DNA of 64,000 nucleotides. Source: Flavobacteriaceae bacterium CRH. Lineage in GTDB: Bacteria > Bacteroidota > Bacteroidia > Flavobacteriales > Flavobacteriaceae. The stretch lies in the NCBI GenBank assembly GCA_001507425.1, contig LMAJ01000002.1, positions 124,001-188,000 on the forward strand. Direction: 5' to 3'. Both the position numbers and the translations under genes were made by a program. Shown here in pieces: positions 17,751 through 26,457 of the stretch. The notes below the pieces were generated by a model, which was not told where the DNA came from, searched no databases, and worked only from the letters and a program-made list of their open reading frames with translations. Every line of letters begins with the position of its first letter. The stretch's first letter is position 1.

Positions 17751-17927
17751 TGTATCCTCGTATAATTTAATTACTTCTACAAAAAACAAATTCATTACAC
17801 GCTTCATTTCCTCTTGAAGTTTTGATCCTGAGCCTTAATTTGTACTTCATTTCATAATACAAACCATCAGGAAAATAACAACTGTGCTTATTTTTTATTT
17901 ATCATCGTATTTTACACTAAACAATTA

Positions 17928-18842
17928 TTAAAAAAATCTTGGTGTTACCAATCTCGCCTGAGATCTGCTAATTAAGTCAAATCTTAAAAATATTTCATGA
18001 GAACCCGAGTTATAATTGCCAATACTCGTTGTATCATAATCATATCCGTATCCAATTTGTATTCCGTCTGTAACCTGAAATCCTGCCAATACACTAAAAG
18101 CAGCATCCCAGCGGTAAGCCCCACCAACAGTAAATTTGTCGTTAATTAAAAAGCTAACAGAAACATCGACTCCTAATGGAGCTCCGTTTACTGCTTTTAC
18201 CAAAGCGGCGGGCTTAAGTTTTAGATAAGGATTAAGATCGAATACATAACCTAGAATAAGATAAAATTGCGATGACTGAGAATAGGTAGTTTCCTTTACA
18301 TCATCATAAAAATTGGTTTTTAATAATCTTGGAGCAGATATACCTACATACCAATTATGAGAATGAACGTAAAAACCAGCTCCTATATTGGGAGAAAACT
18401 GAGACATTTCGCCAACAAAATTCGGATCGGGATTTTCAATATTTAATATGGAGTAATCAACACTAAAATTGTCGAAGCCTCCGGAAATACCAAACGAATA
18501 TTTTACATCTGTACTGCCCAAAATAGTGTAGGCAAAACTTGCCATAAGACTGATATTTTTCGCTGGCCCGATTTGATCGCTTACAACATCTAGTCCAATA
18601 CCATTACTACGGGATCCTACCGGAGTTTGTATTGAAAAGTTCATAGTTGTTGGCGCACCATCTAATCCTACCCATTGCGTCCTGTATAACCCCAATATGC
18701 TCACCACTCCTCTTGAACCTGTATAACCAGCATTAAAAGCCATAGTATTATACATATATTGTGAATATTGTGACTGTTGTTGGGCCAAAGCGCTAAAAGT
18801 CCAAAACAGTAATAAAGATAAAAAGAGTACTTTATTCTTCAT
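17928..18842 (-). CDS. PorP/SprF-family type IX secretion system membrane protein (orphan)
   Basis: A 304-residue outer-membrane beta-barrel. Signal peptide ends at ALAQQ; then the family opening QYSQYMYNTMAFNAGYTGSRG, a central FSPNIGAGFYVHSHNWYVGISAPRLL and a C-terminal strand HEIFLRFDL. PorP/SprF proteins help secrete or attach gliding and adhesion proteins, and most lie directly downstream of a very large partner gene on the same strand. Here the upstream neighbour on this strand is a small XRE regulator, so no partner is visible. It may act with an adhesin encoded elsewhere. Confidence 0.9.
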   Translation of the reverse strand: MKNKVLFLSLLLFWTFSALAQQQSQYSQYMYNTMAFNAGYTGSRGVVSILGLYRTQWVGLDGAPTTMNFSIQTPVGSRSNGIGLDVVSDQIGPAKNISLMASFAYTILGSTDVKYSFGISGGFDNFSVDYSILNIENPDPNFVGEMSQFSPNIGAGFYVHSHNWYVGISAPRLLKTNFYDDVKETTYSQSSQFYLILGYVFDLNPYLKLKPAALVKAVNGAPLGVDVSVSFLINDKFTVGGAYRWDAAFSVLAGFQVTDGIQIGYGYDYDTTSIGNYNSGSHEIFLRFDLISRSQARLVTPRFF

Positions 18843-19223
18843 AAGATCTACTTATTAGAGTTATCGAAAAATCAATAATTAGAGAAATAGAAAACACCTG
18901 ATAAAAATGTTTATTAAAAATTAAACACTTTTTTAGTAGTTTTTTAAAAGGCGAAGAATTAGATAACGGCTGAACAAAAAATATTACCTGTAACAATGTC
19001 ATTAAGAAACATGTTAAGGTTGTAGGTTAACGAAAAATATACTTTTTATTGGCTTGAATTAATTAAAGAAGGGTTTAATGCTAATTAATGCACTAAGTTG
19101 TTTATAGGGGTAAAACAATCTTCTTTTAATTTAATATATGCAAAGATACTAAATTACAAAACACTAATAATCAATTACTTATTTTTATTTTTAAAACAAT
19201 TTATAAAGTCTGAGATCCGTTTT
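18843..19223. other. Intergenic region upstream of PorP/SprF, possible promoter
   Basis: 381 bp with no coding frame or RNA gene that I can support. On the minus strand, TATCTTTG (19148-19141) fits the -7 consensus with a TTG 23 bp further upstream (19174-19172), a possible promoter for the PorP/SprF gene with a leader near 290 nt. The rest is AT-rich and unremarkable. Confidence 0.35.
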
Positions 19224-19607
19224 TTAAATTTGTCCGAATTTCTTTTTATAGCGAAATAACTCTTCTTCTGTTTTTTTTAGAAGTTTTTCAAGTAGTTTTA
19301 TTTTATCTTCATAAAGCGTTTTCAAGGTTTCATTATCAGCATTAATCATGATGCTGCCATTATTGTTTCCGTTTACATTATTGAAATTATTGAAGTATTT
19401 CTGACTGTCAAAACTAATAATATCTTCTACGCTGACTTCTAAGATTTTGGCAATTTCAACTAATTTTACATAAGAAAGGATCGTTTTTCCTTTTTCAATT
19501 TTACTATAACCTGCCTGCGTGACACCTAGTTGATCTGCCATATATTCCTGCGTATAATTTTTAAGCTCTCTTATGCTTTTAATTTTATTTTTTATTGAAG
19601 TGGCCAT
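19224..19607 (-). CDS. XRE-family helix-turn-helix regulator with coiled-coil tail
   Basis: 127 residues. An XRE-type HTH spans about 9-63 (KSIRELKNYTQEYMADQLGV..AGYSKIEKGKT..LVEIAKILEVSVEDI). After an Asn-rich linker (NNVNGNNNGS) comes a coiled coil of about 33 residues (LYEDKIKLLEKLLKKTEEEL), probably for dimerisation. This layout is common for small Bacteroidota regulators. It follows the two small membrane-protein genes on the same strand. Target genes unknown. Confidence 0.85.
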   Translation of the reverse strand: MATSIKNKIKSIRELKNYTQEYMADQLGVTQAGYSKIEKGKTILSYVKLVEIAKILEVSVEDIISFDSQKYFNNFNNVNGNNNGSIMINADNETLKTLYEDKIKLLEKLLKKTEEELFRYKKKFGQI

Positions 19608-19686
19608 AAACTTTATTTGGGGGATGGTATAGCTATTACTACAATGGAATTTTATAAACTACTAAATTTGTAGGATGATGAAGCAG

Positions 19687-19794
19687 TTATTTCTTTTTCT
19701 GTTTTCTTTTATTGATGATGATAAAACCATAAACAATTGCAATAAACATAAATGCAAAATCGAAATTTGATATTCCGAATATTAATTTATTCAT
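19687..19794 (-). CDS. 35-aa single-span membrane protein with cationic tail
   Basis: A short frame from ATG at 19794 to TAA at 19687: MNKLIFGISNFDFAFMFIAI, then VYGFIIIN and the tail KRKQKKK. One clear transmembrane segment (about 13-28) with a strongly positive C-terminus, as in many genuine small membrane proteins. It begins 14 bp after the stop of the 133-aa membrane-protein gene and precedes the XRE gene, all on one strand, suggesting translation coupling. No function known. Conservation has not been checked. Confidence 0.5.
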   Translation of the reverse strand: MNKLIFGISNFDFAFMFIAIVYGFIIINKRKQKKK

Positions 19795-19808
19795 TTTATT
19801 TTGAAGCT

Positions 19809-20210
19809 TTATGTAATTTGTAAAATTCGGTCAAACTTCAAATTCAAATACTGATCAATTTGTTTTCCGATAGCTGGTCGATCGAAAGCTTTAATTTTAA
19901 CCTTAATTTCTTTATTATAAATATCTTTTACAATAACATAATAGTCGAATTCTGCATCATTATGAAAGCGCAAAATGATTAAAATTGTGTAACATAGTAA
20001 AGCCGGTATAATGTAATACAACTCGACTAAATTTGAAAACATCATAAAATAATAAGCTAAAGCTGTTACTGCTACAAAAGCGGTGTTTTCAAGAAGGTAG
20101 GATTTCTTTTTTTTAAGTAATCCGAGTTCTACAATTTCATTAAAATTGTATTGCCAGTGTTTTGATCCGTAGTAAAACTGGACTTTGTCATGCGTAAGGG
20201 TAATGAACAT
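19809..20210 (-). CDS. Hypothetical protein with two membrane spans, 133 aa
   Basis: Unrecognised. An N-terminal beta-like segment of about 38 residues (FITLTHDKVQFYYGSKHWQYNFNEIVELGLLKKKK, here described by its ends) is followed by two adjacent hydrophobic spans (about 43-60 and 64-82, with a short loop), then a soluble C-terminal region rich in Lys and Asp. The layout resembles small PH-like or YcxB-like membrane proteins that put a beta domain beside two spans, but I cannot confirm it. Probably in one unit with the 35-aa gene and the XRE gene. Confidence 0.65.
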   Translation of the reverse strand: MFITLTHDKVQFYYGSKHWQYNFNEIVELGLLKKKKSYLLENTAFVAVTALAYYFMMFSNLVELYYIIPALLCYTILIILRFHNDAEFDYYVIVKDIYNKEIKVKIKAFDRPAIGKQIDQYLNLKFDRILQIT

Positions 20211-20738
20211 AGTAATTAATCGTTATTTTATAACACAATGAATTTATTGCGAAAAACTTAGACCAAGTGGCAACTCTAAAAATCAATTTCATTTTTAAAT
20301 TTTGCGAAAAAAAACGAAAAATTTAAACAAATCTTGGAGTCGCAATATTACGCATAATCTGCTATCTGATTCTTACAAACCAACTTATAGAATATAACTA
20401 TACGTTGTAATTCAATCTAAATATCAATTTTTACTTATTTATTTATAATTCAGATTAGGGATTTACTTATGTTAATTTTTTTTGCTCAACCCTTGAAATT
20501 AGTGCGTCTTTAAAAAAAAATAGTAAAATTCTTAGATAGTAAAAAGCAGTTTAAAAATTAACCAGCTGTTTTATAGATTTTTACTGAATCATATAAAAAG
20601 GATTCTCGCTATTACTATTTAAAAAAAACTCGTTTCCTACTTAAAAAATCAATTTTGAATGTTATTTTTTTACTTCTACTGTCATAAGTAAGAATTAACT
20701 TCTGATCTTTTTTGTATAATTTATAATGGCATATAATC
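20211..20738. other. AT-rich intergenic region without a recognisable gene
   Basis: About 530 bp between the minus-strand membrane-protein gene start and the terminator of the kinase gene. Frames are all under 20 codons, there is no tRNA-like cloverleaf, and no strong hairpin apart from the terminator at its right end. It should contain the promoter of the three-gene XRE unit. An unannotated small RNA cannot be excluded. Confidence 0.4.
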
Positions 20739-20771
20739 AAAATGCCCGCAATAAATTCCTGCGGGCATTTT
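20739..20771 (-). terminator. Terminator of the rhamnose catabolic cluster
   Basis: Arms AAAATGCCCGCA and TGCGGGCATTTT (12 bp, perfect) with a 9-bp loop, next to the kinase stop codon. This marks the downstream end of the long minus-strand rhamnose unit. Confidence 0.85.
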
Positions 20772-20772
20772 T

Positions 20773-21669
20773 TTATTTATGAATCATATCTTCAATTCTG
20801 GAAAATGAAATTTTCGGATTTGCTCCCGGAGCTGCAGCAACTAAAGCTCCTACGGCACAAGCAAAATCAATTGCTTTTTGAGGATCTTCATCTTTAAGTA
20901 AATACGTTATCAACGTTGCTAAAAATGAATCCCCTGCTCCTACCGTATCTGCTACTTTAACAGGATAACCTTCGTTTTCATAAAATTTTCCTTTCCATAA
21001 TAACAAAGCTCCGTCCTTGCCTCTGGTTACACAAATAGCTTTCGTGTTGGTTTTTACTGAGATAAAATTCACATTTTCTTCAATAGTTGTAAAAGACGAT
21101 CCCAAGGCTGTCGCAATTTCAATTATTTCCTCATCATTAAACTTAATAAAATCTGCAGAAAGCATCAGTTGCTCCAGAATTTCGTACGAATAATGAGGTT
21201 TCCTTAAATTGACATCAAAAACCTTAAATACATCAGTTTCCAATAATTCTTCAAGCGATTTTCTCGAAACTTTATCACGGCAAACCAAACTTCCATAAAT
21301 TAAAACATCAGCATTACTAACCAGATCTTTAGCCGAATCGTTTAGCATAATTTTATCCCAGGCCGATGGATAATTAATCTCATAACTTGCAGAACCGGTT
21401 TCGTTTAAAGTAACATTTACCAATCCTGTCGGAAATGAATCTGATTGCATAATAGCATTCGTTTCAAGTCCTAATTGTTTTACATGATCTAATATGGCGC
21501 CTCCATCTTCATCTTTTCCAACGCAGCTAATCATAGCAACTTCGCAGCCTAATGTTTTCATACGCAAAGCCACATTTAGCGGTGCTCCGCCAATCTTTTT
21601 TTCATTGCCAAAAACATCCCAAAGTACTTCTCCGTAAGCTACTGCTTTAAGGTTTTTATCGTTATTCAT
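20773..21669 (-). CDS. PfkB-family sugar kinase (fructokinase-like)
   Basis: A 298-residue ribokinase-fold kinase. Start taken at 21669 (MNNDKNLK), just before the first strand AVAYGEVLWDVFG; the upstream frame adds a hydrophobic 17-residue stretch unlike the family. Visible: GGAPLNVALRMKTLG (PfkB signature 1 region, about 32-46) and DTVGAGDSFLATL near the C-terminus, with the catalytic Asp in GAGD. Closest in look to Bacteroidota fructokinases; KDG kinases are related. It is the last gene of the rhamnose cluster, although L-rhamnose breakdown does not need a second hexokinase, so its substrate is open. Confidence 0.85.
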   Translation of the reverse strand: MNNDKNLKAVAYGEVLWDVFGNEKKIGGAPLNVALRMKTLGCEVAMISCVGKDEDGGAILDHVKQLGLETNAIMQSDSFPTGLVNVTLNETGSASYEINYPSAWDKIMLNDSAKDLVSNADVLIYGSLVCRDKVSRKSLEELLETDVFKVFDVNLRKPHYSYEILEQLMLSADFIKFNDEEIIEIATALGSSFTTIEENVNFISVKTNTKAICVTRGKDGALLLWKGKFYENEGYPVKVADTVGAGDSFLATLITYLLKDEDPQKAIDFACAVGALVAAAPGANPKISFSRIEDMIHK

Positions 21670-21768
21670 ACTAAAAATATTTGTTTCCTTTATTATATAA
21701 ACAAAAAAAAGGGCGATCAATTGCCCTCTTCCCTGATATCTTATAAAGATAAATATTTTTTGAATTAT

Positions 21769-22356
21769 TTAATCTAATAAAAACACAATTAATCCCCTTG
21801 CTCCGTGCGCTCCTAAAACCAGAGATTGCTCAATATCTGCCGTTTTTGATGGGCCTGCGATAAAAGTTCCAAAACCATATTCCTGATTTCCAATTCTTTC
21901 ATAAGCCTGATGCATTGTTGCTACAAGATCTTTTTTATGCACAATTATGGCCAAATATTGTGCAATAAAAGGCGAAATACGCTGTCCTAACAAATCATCG
22001 GTTACCCAAAGTGCACTATTTTCTGCAACACCAAAATGTGCTTTTACAATCGTTAATTCAACATTTTGAAGCGAATGCGAATCATCATTTGTCCAGTCTA
22101 ATCTGGCAATTTCAGAAAGCTCGGAAATTGTTGAAATGATTCTTTTTTCAACTGCATAATTGGTTTTTATATAATTGATGATCTCATCGTAATTGGCAAC
22201 TTCTACTGAATCTCCCCCAATATTTTTCAATACGGTTTTATAGGTTTGAAGAATATCAAAATGTTCAGATCCCAAGACATTTAAGCTTGGAAGATCGGTA
22301 ACGAAACCCAGTTGATTCTGTTTTATTTTTTTTAGAATTTCAGCTTTACTGCTCAT
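21769..22356 (-). CDS. lutC: LutC-like LUD-domain lactate utilisation protein
   Basis: 195 residues, LUD/AKR-type domain ending GAHGARGLIVFLLD. Partner of LutA and LutB in the iron-sulfur L-lactate oxidation complex that turns lactate into pyruvate. The start codon overlaps the end of lutB by 11 bp, a clear operon sign. In this cluster it should deal with the lactate made from rhamnose-derived lactaldehyde. Confidence 0.88.
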   Translation of the reverse strand: MSSKAEILKKIKQNQLGFVTDLPSLNVLGSEHFDILQTYKTVLKNIGGDSVEVANYDEIINYIKTNYAVEKRIISTISELSEIARLDWTNDDSHSLQNVELTIVKAHFGVAENSALWVTDDLLGQRISPFIAQYLAIIVHKKDLVATMHQAYERIGNQEYGFGTFIAGPSKTADIEQSLVLGAHGARGLIVFLLD

Positions 22357-23749
22357 CTTTTTTCGCTTTAGATTCTCTCGAATTTTTCTTGTACCATTCT
22401 CTAAAAGATTCCTCAGGAACAGCCGGCATTTCGCGCTGGTCGTACCATTTGTTCATTTTGTTTTTGACTAATAAAGGAATATTTTTCATTACAAATCTTC
22501 CTGATTTTCCGGCAATATTAAAAATCGTCGGATTTGCCAAAACCGTTGCCATTGTTTTCATCGCAATTGTTTTTACCGCTGGCGTGTGTCCTTCTTTAAC
22601 CAAAACCTGACGCCATTTGTACAATTGGTCGTGAATATCAATTTTTACCGGGCAAACATTGGTGCAAGAGCCACAAAGTGTACTCGCAAATGGTAAATCG
22701 GCATTTTTGCTCATGTCCAGATTTGGTGCCAAAATAGCTCCAATTGGTCCTGCAACGGCATTATGGTAACTGTGTCCGCCACTTCTTCTGTAAACCGGGC
22801 ACGTATTCATACACGCACCACAACGAATGCATTTTAGGGAATTTCTAAAATCTTCTCTTCCTAATTGTGTGCTTCTTCCGTTATCGACAATTACGATATG
22901 AATTTCTTTTCCTTCTCTTGGTTTTTTAAAATGACTTGAAAATGTTGTTATTGGTTGTCCTGTTGCACTTCTGGCCAATAATCTCAGGAAAACACCGAGA
23001 TGTTTTCGTTGCGGAATCAGTTTTTCGAATCCCATACAAGCAATATGAACATCGGCTAAATGTGCGCCCATATCTGCGTTTCCTTCATTGGTACAAACTA
23101 CAATTTCACCCGTTTCTGCAATCGCAAAATTAACTCCCGTTAAAGCTACTTTTCGTGTTAAGAAAGTATTTCTTAAACTTAAACGTGCAGATTCCGTTAA
23201 ATATTGAGGATCAATGTTTCCTTTTTCAGTACCCAGATATTCGTGAAAAGTTTCGCTAACATCTTCTTTTTTAAGGTGAATTGCCGGTAAAACAATATGG
23301 CTTGGCGGTTCTTTACGAAGTTGAACAATATACTCTCCTAAATCAGAATCAATAACTTCAATTCCTTTTTCGGCTAAATAATCATTTAAATGACATTCTT
23401 CCGTAAGCATCGATTTTGATTTCACCATTTGCTTAACGTCATGTTTTGCCATAATCGAATGCACAATTTCGTTATGCTCTTTGGCGTCTGCGGCCCAATG
23501 CACTATAATGCCGTTTTTTTGAGCATTAGCTTCAAATTCAATTAAATAATCATGAATATTTGATAGTACATTATTTTTTATTTGTGAAGCTGTTTCACGA
23601 AGCAATTCCCAATCCGGAATTTGATGTGCCGCTCTGTCACGTTTTTCACGAACAAACCAAAGCGTTTCATCATGCCAGTTTACACGTTCTACGTCTTTAT
23701 TAAAACGTACTGCAGCTTCGCTATGTTCGATTGTTTTTTTTGAAGACAT
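22346..23749 (-). CDS. lutB: LutB-like iron-sulfur lactate utilisation protein
   Basis: About 467 residues. N-terminal LUD domain (about 60-290) followed by two [4Fe-4S] ferredoxin motifs, CIRCGACMNTCPV and CGSCTNVCPVKI, and a C-terminal helical tail (LutB_C). This is the electron-transfer core of LutABC. I prefer the start at 23749 (MSSKKTIEHSEAAV). An in-frame ATG eight codons upstream (23773) lies inside a large inverted repeat, which could hide it or control it. It overlaps lutC. Confidence 0.92.
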   Translation of the reverse strand: MSSKKTIEHSEAAVRFNKDVERVNWHDETLWFVREKRDRAAHQIPDWELLRETASQIKNNVLSNIHDYLIEFEANAQKNGIIVHWAADAKEHNEIVHSIMAKHDVKQMVKSKSMLTEECHLNDYLAEKGIEVIDSDLGEYIVQLRKEPPSHIVLPAIHLKKEDVSETFHEYLGTEKGNIDPQYLTESARLSLRNTFLTRKVALTGVNFAIAETGEIVVCTNEGNADMGAHLADVHIACMGFEKLIPQRKHLGVFLRLLARSATGQPITTFSSHFKKPREGKEIHIVIVDNGRSTQLGREDFRNSLKCIRCGACMNTCPVYRRSGGHSYHNAVAGPIGAILAPNLDMSKNADLPFASTLCGSCTNVCPVKIDIHDQLYKWRQVLVKEGHTPAVKTIAMKTMATVLANPTIFNIAGKSGRFVMKNIPLLVKNKMNKWYDQREMPAVPEESFREWYKKNSRESKAKKDEQ

Positions 23750-23770
23750 CTTTTCTCTTGTTTGTTTTAC

Positions 23771-23824
23771 CATTAAGACATTAAGTCCATAAAGCTCTTA
23801 AATTACTTAATCTCTTAATGGTGA
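23771..23824. repeat. 17-bp inverted repeat between lutA and lutB
   Basis: ACCATTAAGACATTAAG (23771-23787) faces CTTAATCTCTTAATGGT (23808-23824), with one mismatch. It covers the alternative upstream start codon of lutB. It may be a dispersed palindrome or a folded mRNA structure that tunes lutB translation. Confidence 0.55.
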
Positions 23825-23860
23825 AAAGAAAATTAAGTTTAATTTTTAAAAATCACTTAC

Positions 23861-24601
23861 TTAGTTTTCGAACGAATTTAAAATTTCGGCAATATGAATG
23901 GTTTTTATGTTGCTCTTTTGTCTTTTGAGAATTCCTTCTAAATGCATTAAACACGACATATCACCACCTGTTATATAATCAACATGATGGTTTTCATGAT
24001 CTTTGATTCGGTCTTGTCCCATTTTTACAGAAACGGCTTCTTCGGTAACACAAAATGTTCCGCCGAAACCACAACATTCATCTTTTCTTGCCAGCGAAAC
24101 CAAATCCAGCCCTTTTATATTGCTTAATAATTGTTCCGGTTTTGAGAAAAATGGCGCGTTTAATTCCGTCATCTGCGAAAGCTTTAAGCCGCGTTGACCG
24201 TGACAGCTTATGTGCATTCCTACTTTATACGGAAAACTTGCCTCAATATGATCTACTTTAAGAATATCGGTAATAAACTCCGTTAATTCAAAAACTCTTT
24301 TTCTCATTTCTGTCGCCAAATCTTCCAGTTTTTCATCGTGCAAATGTTCTTTTACATGCAAAACACAACTTCCTGACGGACAAACGATATAATCGAAACC
24401 GGCAAAATTTGATATAAAATTAGCATCGCATCCTTTAGTTAAATGTTGATAGCCACTATTGGCCATCGGTTGTCCGCAACAGGTTTGCCCCATTGGAAAA
24501 TGAACTTCACATCCTAATTTCTGCAAAAGTTCATAGGTTGCAATACCTACTTTTGGATAAAACTGGTCGACATAGCACGGTATAAAAAGTCCGATTTTCA
24601 T
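23861..24601 (-). CDS. lutA: LutA-like (Fe-S)-binding CCG-domain protein
   Basis: 246 residues with the two cysteine-rich CCG motifs, TCCGQPMANSGY in the first half and DECCGFGGTFCV in the second, as in LutA and GlpC/HdrB-type subunits. The start MKIGLFIPCYVDQFYP is typical of the family. First gene of the lutABC trio. It probably passes electrons from lactate to the quinone pool with LutB and LutC. A repeat-filled gap of 326 bp separates it from rhaB upstream. Confidence 0.92.
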   Translation of the reverse strand: MKIGLFIPCYVDQFYPKVGIATYELLQKLGCEVHFPMGQTCCGQPMANSGYQHLTKGCDANFISNFAGFDYIVCPSGSCVLHVKEHLHDEKLEDLATEMRKRVFELTEFITDILKVDHIEASFPYKVGMHISCHGQRGLKLSQMTELNAPFFSKPEQLLSNIKGLDLVSLARKDECCGFGGTFCVTEEAVSVKMGQDRIKDHENHHVDYITGGDMSCLMHLEGILKRQKSNIKTIHIAEILNSFEN

Positions 24602-24705
24602 ATTACTTTATTATTATTTGAACACATAGGACAAAACTATGTGTTTATCTTTTTAATCCTTTAATCTGTGGCTATTATCATTTCACGCAGATTTTATTCT
24701 CATTT

Positions 24706-24807
24706 TTGTCATCCTGACGGAGGAAGTATCACACTAGAAAATCTACACGCAAAATCGCCAATCTTTGTCGAGTTACTAGTGTGATACTTCCTCCGTCAGG
24801 ATGACAA
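24706..24807. repeat. ~100-bp palindromic intergenic element, copy 3
   Basis: TTGTCATCCTGACGGAGGAAG at the left and its reverse complement at the right, with core CGCCAATCTTTGTCGAGTTAC, i.e. the family core on the opposite strand to copy 1. It lies between rhaB and lutA, with other repeat pieces on both sides (24618-24672 and 24873-24904). Confidence 0.8.
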
Positions 24808-24872
24808 TACTAACGTATTTCAGAAAGATTAAAAAAATCCATTTTAATCTTGTAATCTGTGGCTATTTTTTC

Positions 24873-24904
24873 TCTCGCAGATTCTGCAGATTGAGCAGAT
24901 TTTT
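24873..24904. repeat. Second copy of the GCAGATTCTGCAGATT block
   Basis: TCTCGCAGATTCTGCAGATT followed by GAGCAGATTTT, matching 6583-6614 with one change. Together with 24649-24672 it shows that the rhaB-lutA gap was assembled from the same pieces as the susD-GH88 gap. Confidence 0.6.
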
Positions 24905-24927
24905 AATTATAAATTTTTAATTCAATT

Positions 24928-26289
24928 TCAGTGCTTGTAAAATTTCAAATCAATCAAATCATTCTGAATTGGTTTTGGATTCCAGTTTTGATGAATTGCG
25001 AACGCAGCTCCCAAAGCACTTGCCTGCGCCATTGATGCGGCGTAAACTTCTACATCCGGAAAAGCTTCTGCAAGCAAATTCATAAAAATGGAGTTTTTAC
25101 TAAAACCACCATCCACAAAGATCTTTTTTACAGGACTATTATGAATCACTAAATTAGTTGAAAAAACCTGTTGTTCGACCAAATCCAACATCAATTGATG
25201 ATAGGCAATGTCATAACTTTTAAAAGTCTTCAAATCTCTTTTTTGAAACGGACATTCCTTAAGAATATCAAAGTCGTATTTCTTTGGATAAATAATCTGA
25301 AAGTTTAAAGCTCTAAGGTTTGAAACTATCTTTTTATCAAAATAAACCTCTTTAAAAGTATCAAACGGAACATTGAAATGTTCTGCTAATCTTTTGGCCT
25401 GTAATTCATGTTCATTTCCCGAAAATAAACGGGCTGCTTTTACCGGTTTTTCGGTGTATTGCATATAACACAAACAATCGTTTTGAAGTTCTTCGAAGGT
25501 TAATTGTTTGTTATTGAAAGGATTTAATGAAATACTCCAGGTTCCTGTCGATAACAAAACAAAAGGTTCTGTAAAGTTGATCGTATAAGGAATAATCGCT
25601 GATGAACTATCATGCAAACCTATTCCGACAGCAATATCATTTTCTTTTTTGATAATATCTTTTCCGTAATGAAGCGGAGCGAGTTTTGGCAATATATCTT
25701 CCGTTTTAAGCCATTTATGATATTTTGCTTTTTTAAAATTCCAAAGATTGGTATGGCATCCAATACTTGTGATATCGGTGTAAGCCTCTCCCGTTAAAAG
25801 AAAACTCAGGTATTGTGGCAAATGCAGGCAATACTCTACTTTATCAAATAATTCCGGATTTTCTTCTTTTAAACGGTAAATCTGCATTCCTGAATTCAGG
25901 CTTCCTAAAACAGGAGAAGCTGTTTTTACTGCAAAAACTTCTTCTCCTTTGTATTTGTTATAGAAATTACTTTTTAAAGCTGCCGGATACTCTTTCAAAT
26001 AATTATATAAAGGCGTTAAAACGTTGCCTTCTTTATCGATGTAAACAAAACTTGCTCCGTAAGTGCTAAAATTAATCGCTTTTAGAACATAGTTTTCCAA
26101 TTTTTTTATTTCTGATAATCGATCGAAAATCCAGTTTTTCAGCACTTCAATATCTTCACAGGGAAAACCGTCTTCGTCTACTGTCTCGTCAAGATTTACC
26201 GATTTTTCCCAGACAATTTTATAATTTTCATTAAATAAAAATACCTTTTTGTTGGTTTTACCAATATCAAAAATTGCAACTACATTCAT
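24928..26289 (-). CDS. rhaB: L-rhamnulokinase (FGGY family)
   Basis: A 453-residue FGGY carbohydrate kinase that phosphorylates L-rhamnulose to L-rhamnulose-1-phosphate. N-terminal phosphate loop VVAIFDIGKTNKKVFLF, mid-domain GLHDSSSA, and the C-terminal domain with FVDGGFSKNSIFMNLLAEAFPD and AQASALGAAFA. Length and position in the cluster between the isomerase and the lut genes support RhaB over other FGGY kinases. Start ATG 26289 immediately precedes the first strand. Confidence 0.88.
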   Translation of the reverse strand: MNVVAIFDIGKTNKKVFLFNENYKIVWEKSVNLDETVDEDGFPCEDIEVLKNWIFDRLSEIKKLENYVLKAINFSTYGASFVYIDKEGNVLTPLYNYLKEYPAALKSNFYNKYKGEEVFAVKTASPVLGSLNSGMQIYRLKEENPELFDKVEYCLHLPQYLSFLLTGEAYTDITSIGCHTNLWNFKKAKYHKWLKTEDILPKLAPLHYGKDIIKKENDIAVGIGLHDSSSAIIPYTINFTEPFVLLSTGTWSISLNPFNNKQLTFEELQNDCLCYMQYTEKPVKAARLFSGNEHELQAKRLAEHFNVPFDTFKEVYFDKKIVSNLRALNFQIIYPKKYDFDILKECPFQKRDLKTFKSYDIAYHQLMLDLVEQQVFSTNLVIHNSPVKKIFVDGGFSKNSIFMNLLAEAFPDVEVYAASMAQASALGAAFAIHQNWNPKPIQNDLIDLKFYKH

Positions 26290-26320
26290 TTTAGTTAATT
26301 GTAAATTGTGAGTTGTGAGT

Positions 26321-26449
26321 TGTGAATTATAAATTATGAGTTATAAATAGTGAGTTATGATTTTCTTTTAAACGTTCGATGTAAGTCTTTTGGTTTTTAT
26401 CTCAAACAACTAATACAAACAACAATAGTTTATTAATTTATAATTCACA
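26321..26449. repeat. 16-bp perfect inverted repeat plus GTGAGTT tandem copies
   Basis: TGTGAATTATAAATTA (26321-26336) and its exact reverse complement (26434-26449) flank about 97 bp in the rhaI-rhaB gap. Next to the rhaB-proximal arm are short tandem copies of GAGTTGT and GAGTTAT. The style resembles the element at 52061-52139. Confidence 0.55.
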
Positions 26450-26457
26450 ATTCATAA

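Noticed and set aside
20211-20738. Hidden tRNA or small RNA in the 530-bp gap
   Set aside because: No cloverleaf, no GC-rich folded segment and no internal terminator other than that of the kinase gene.
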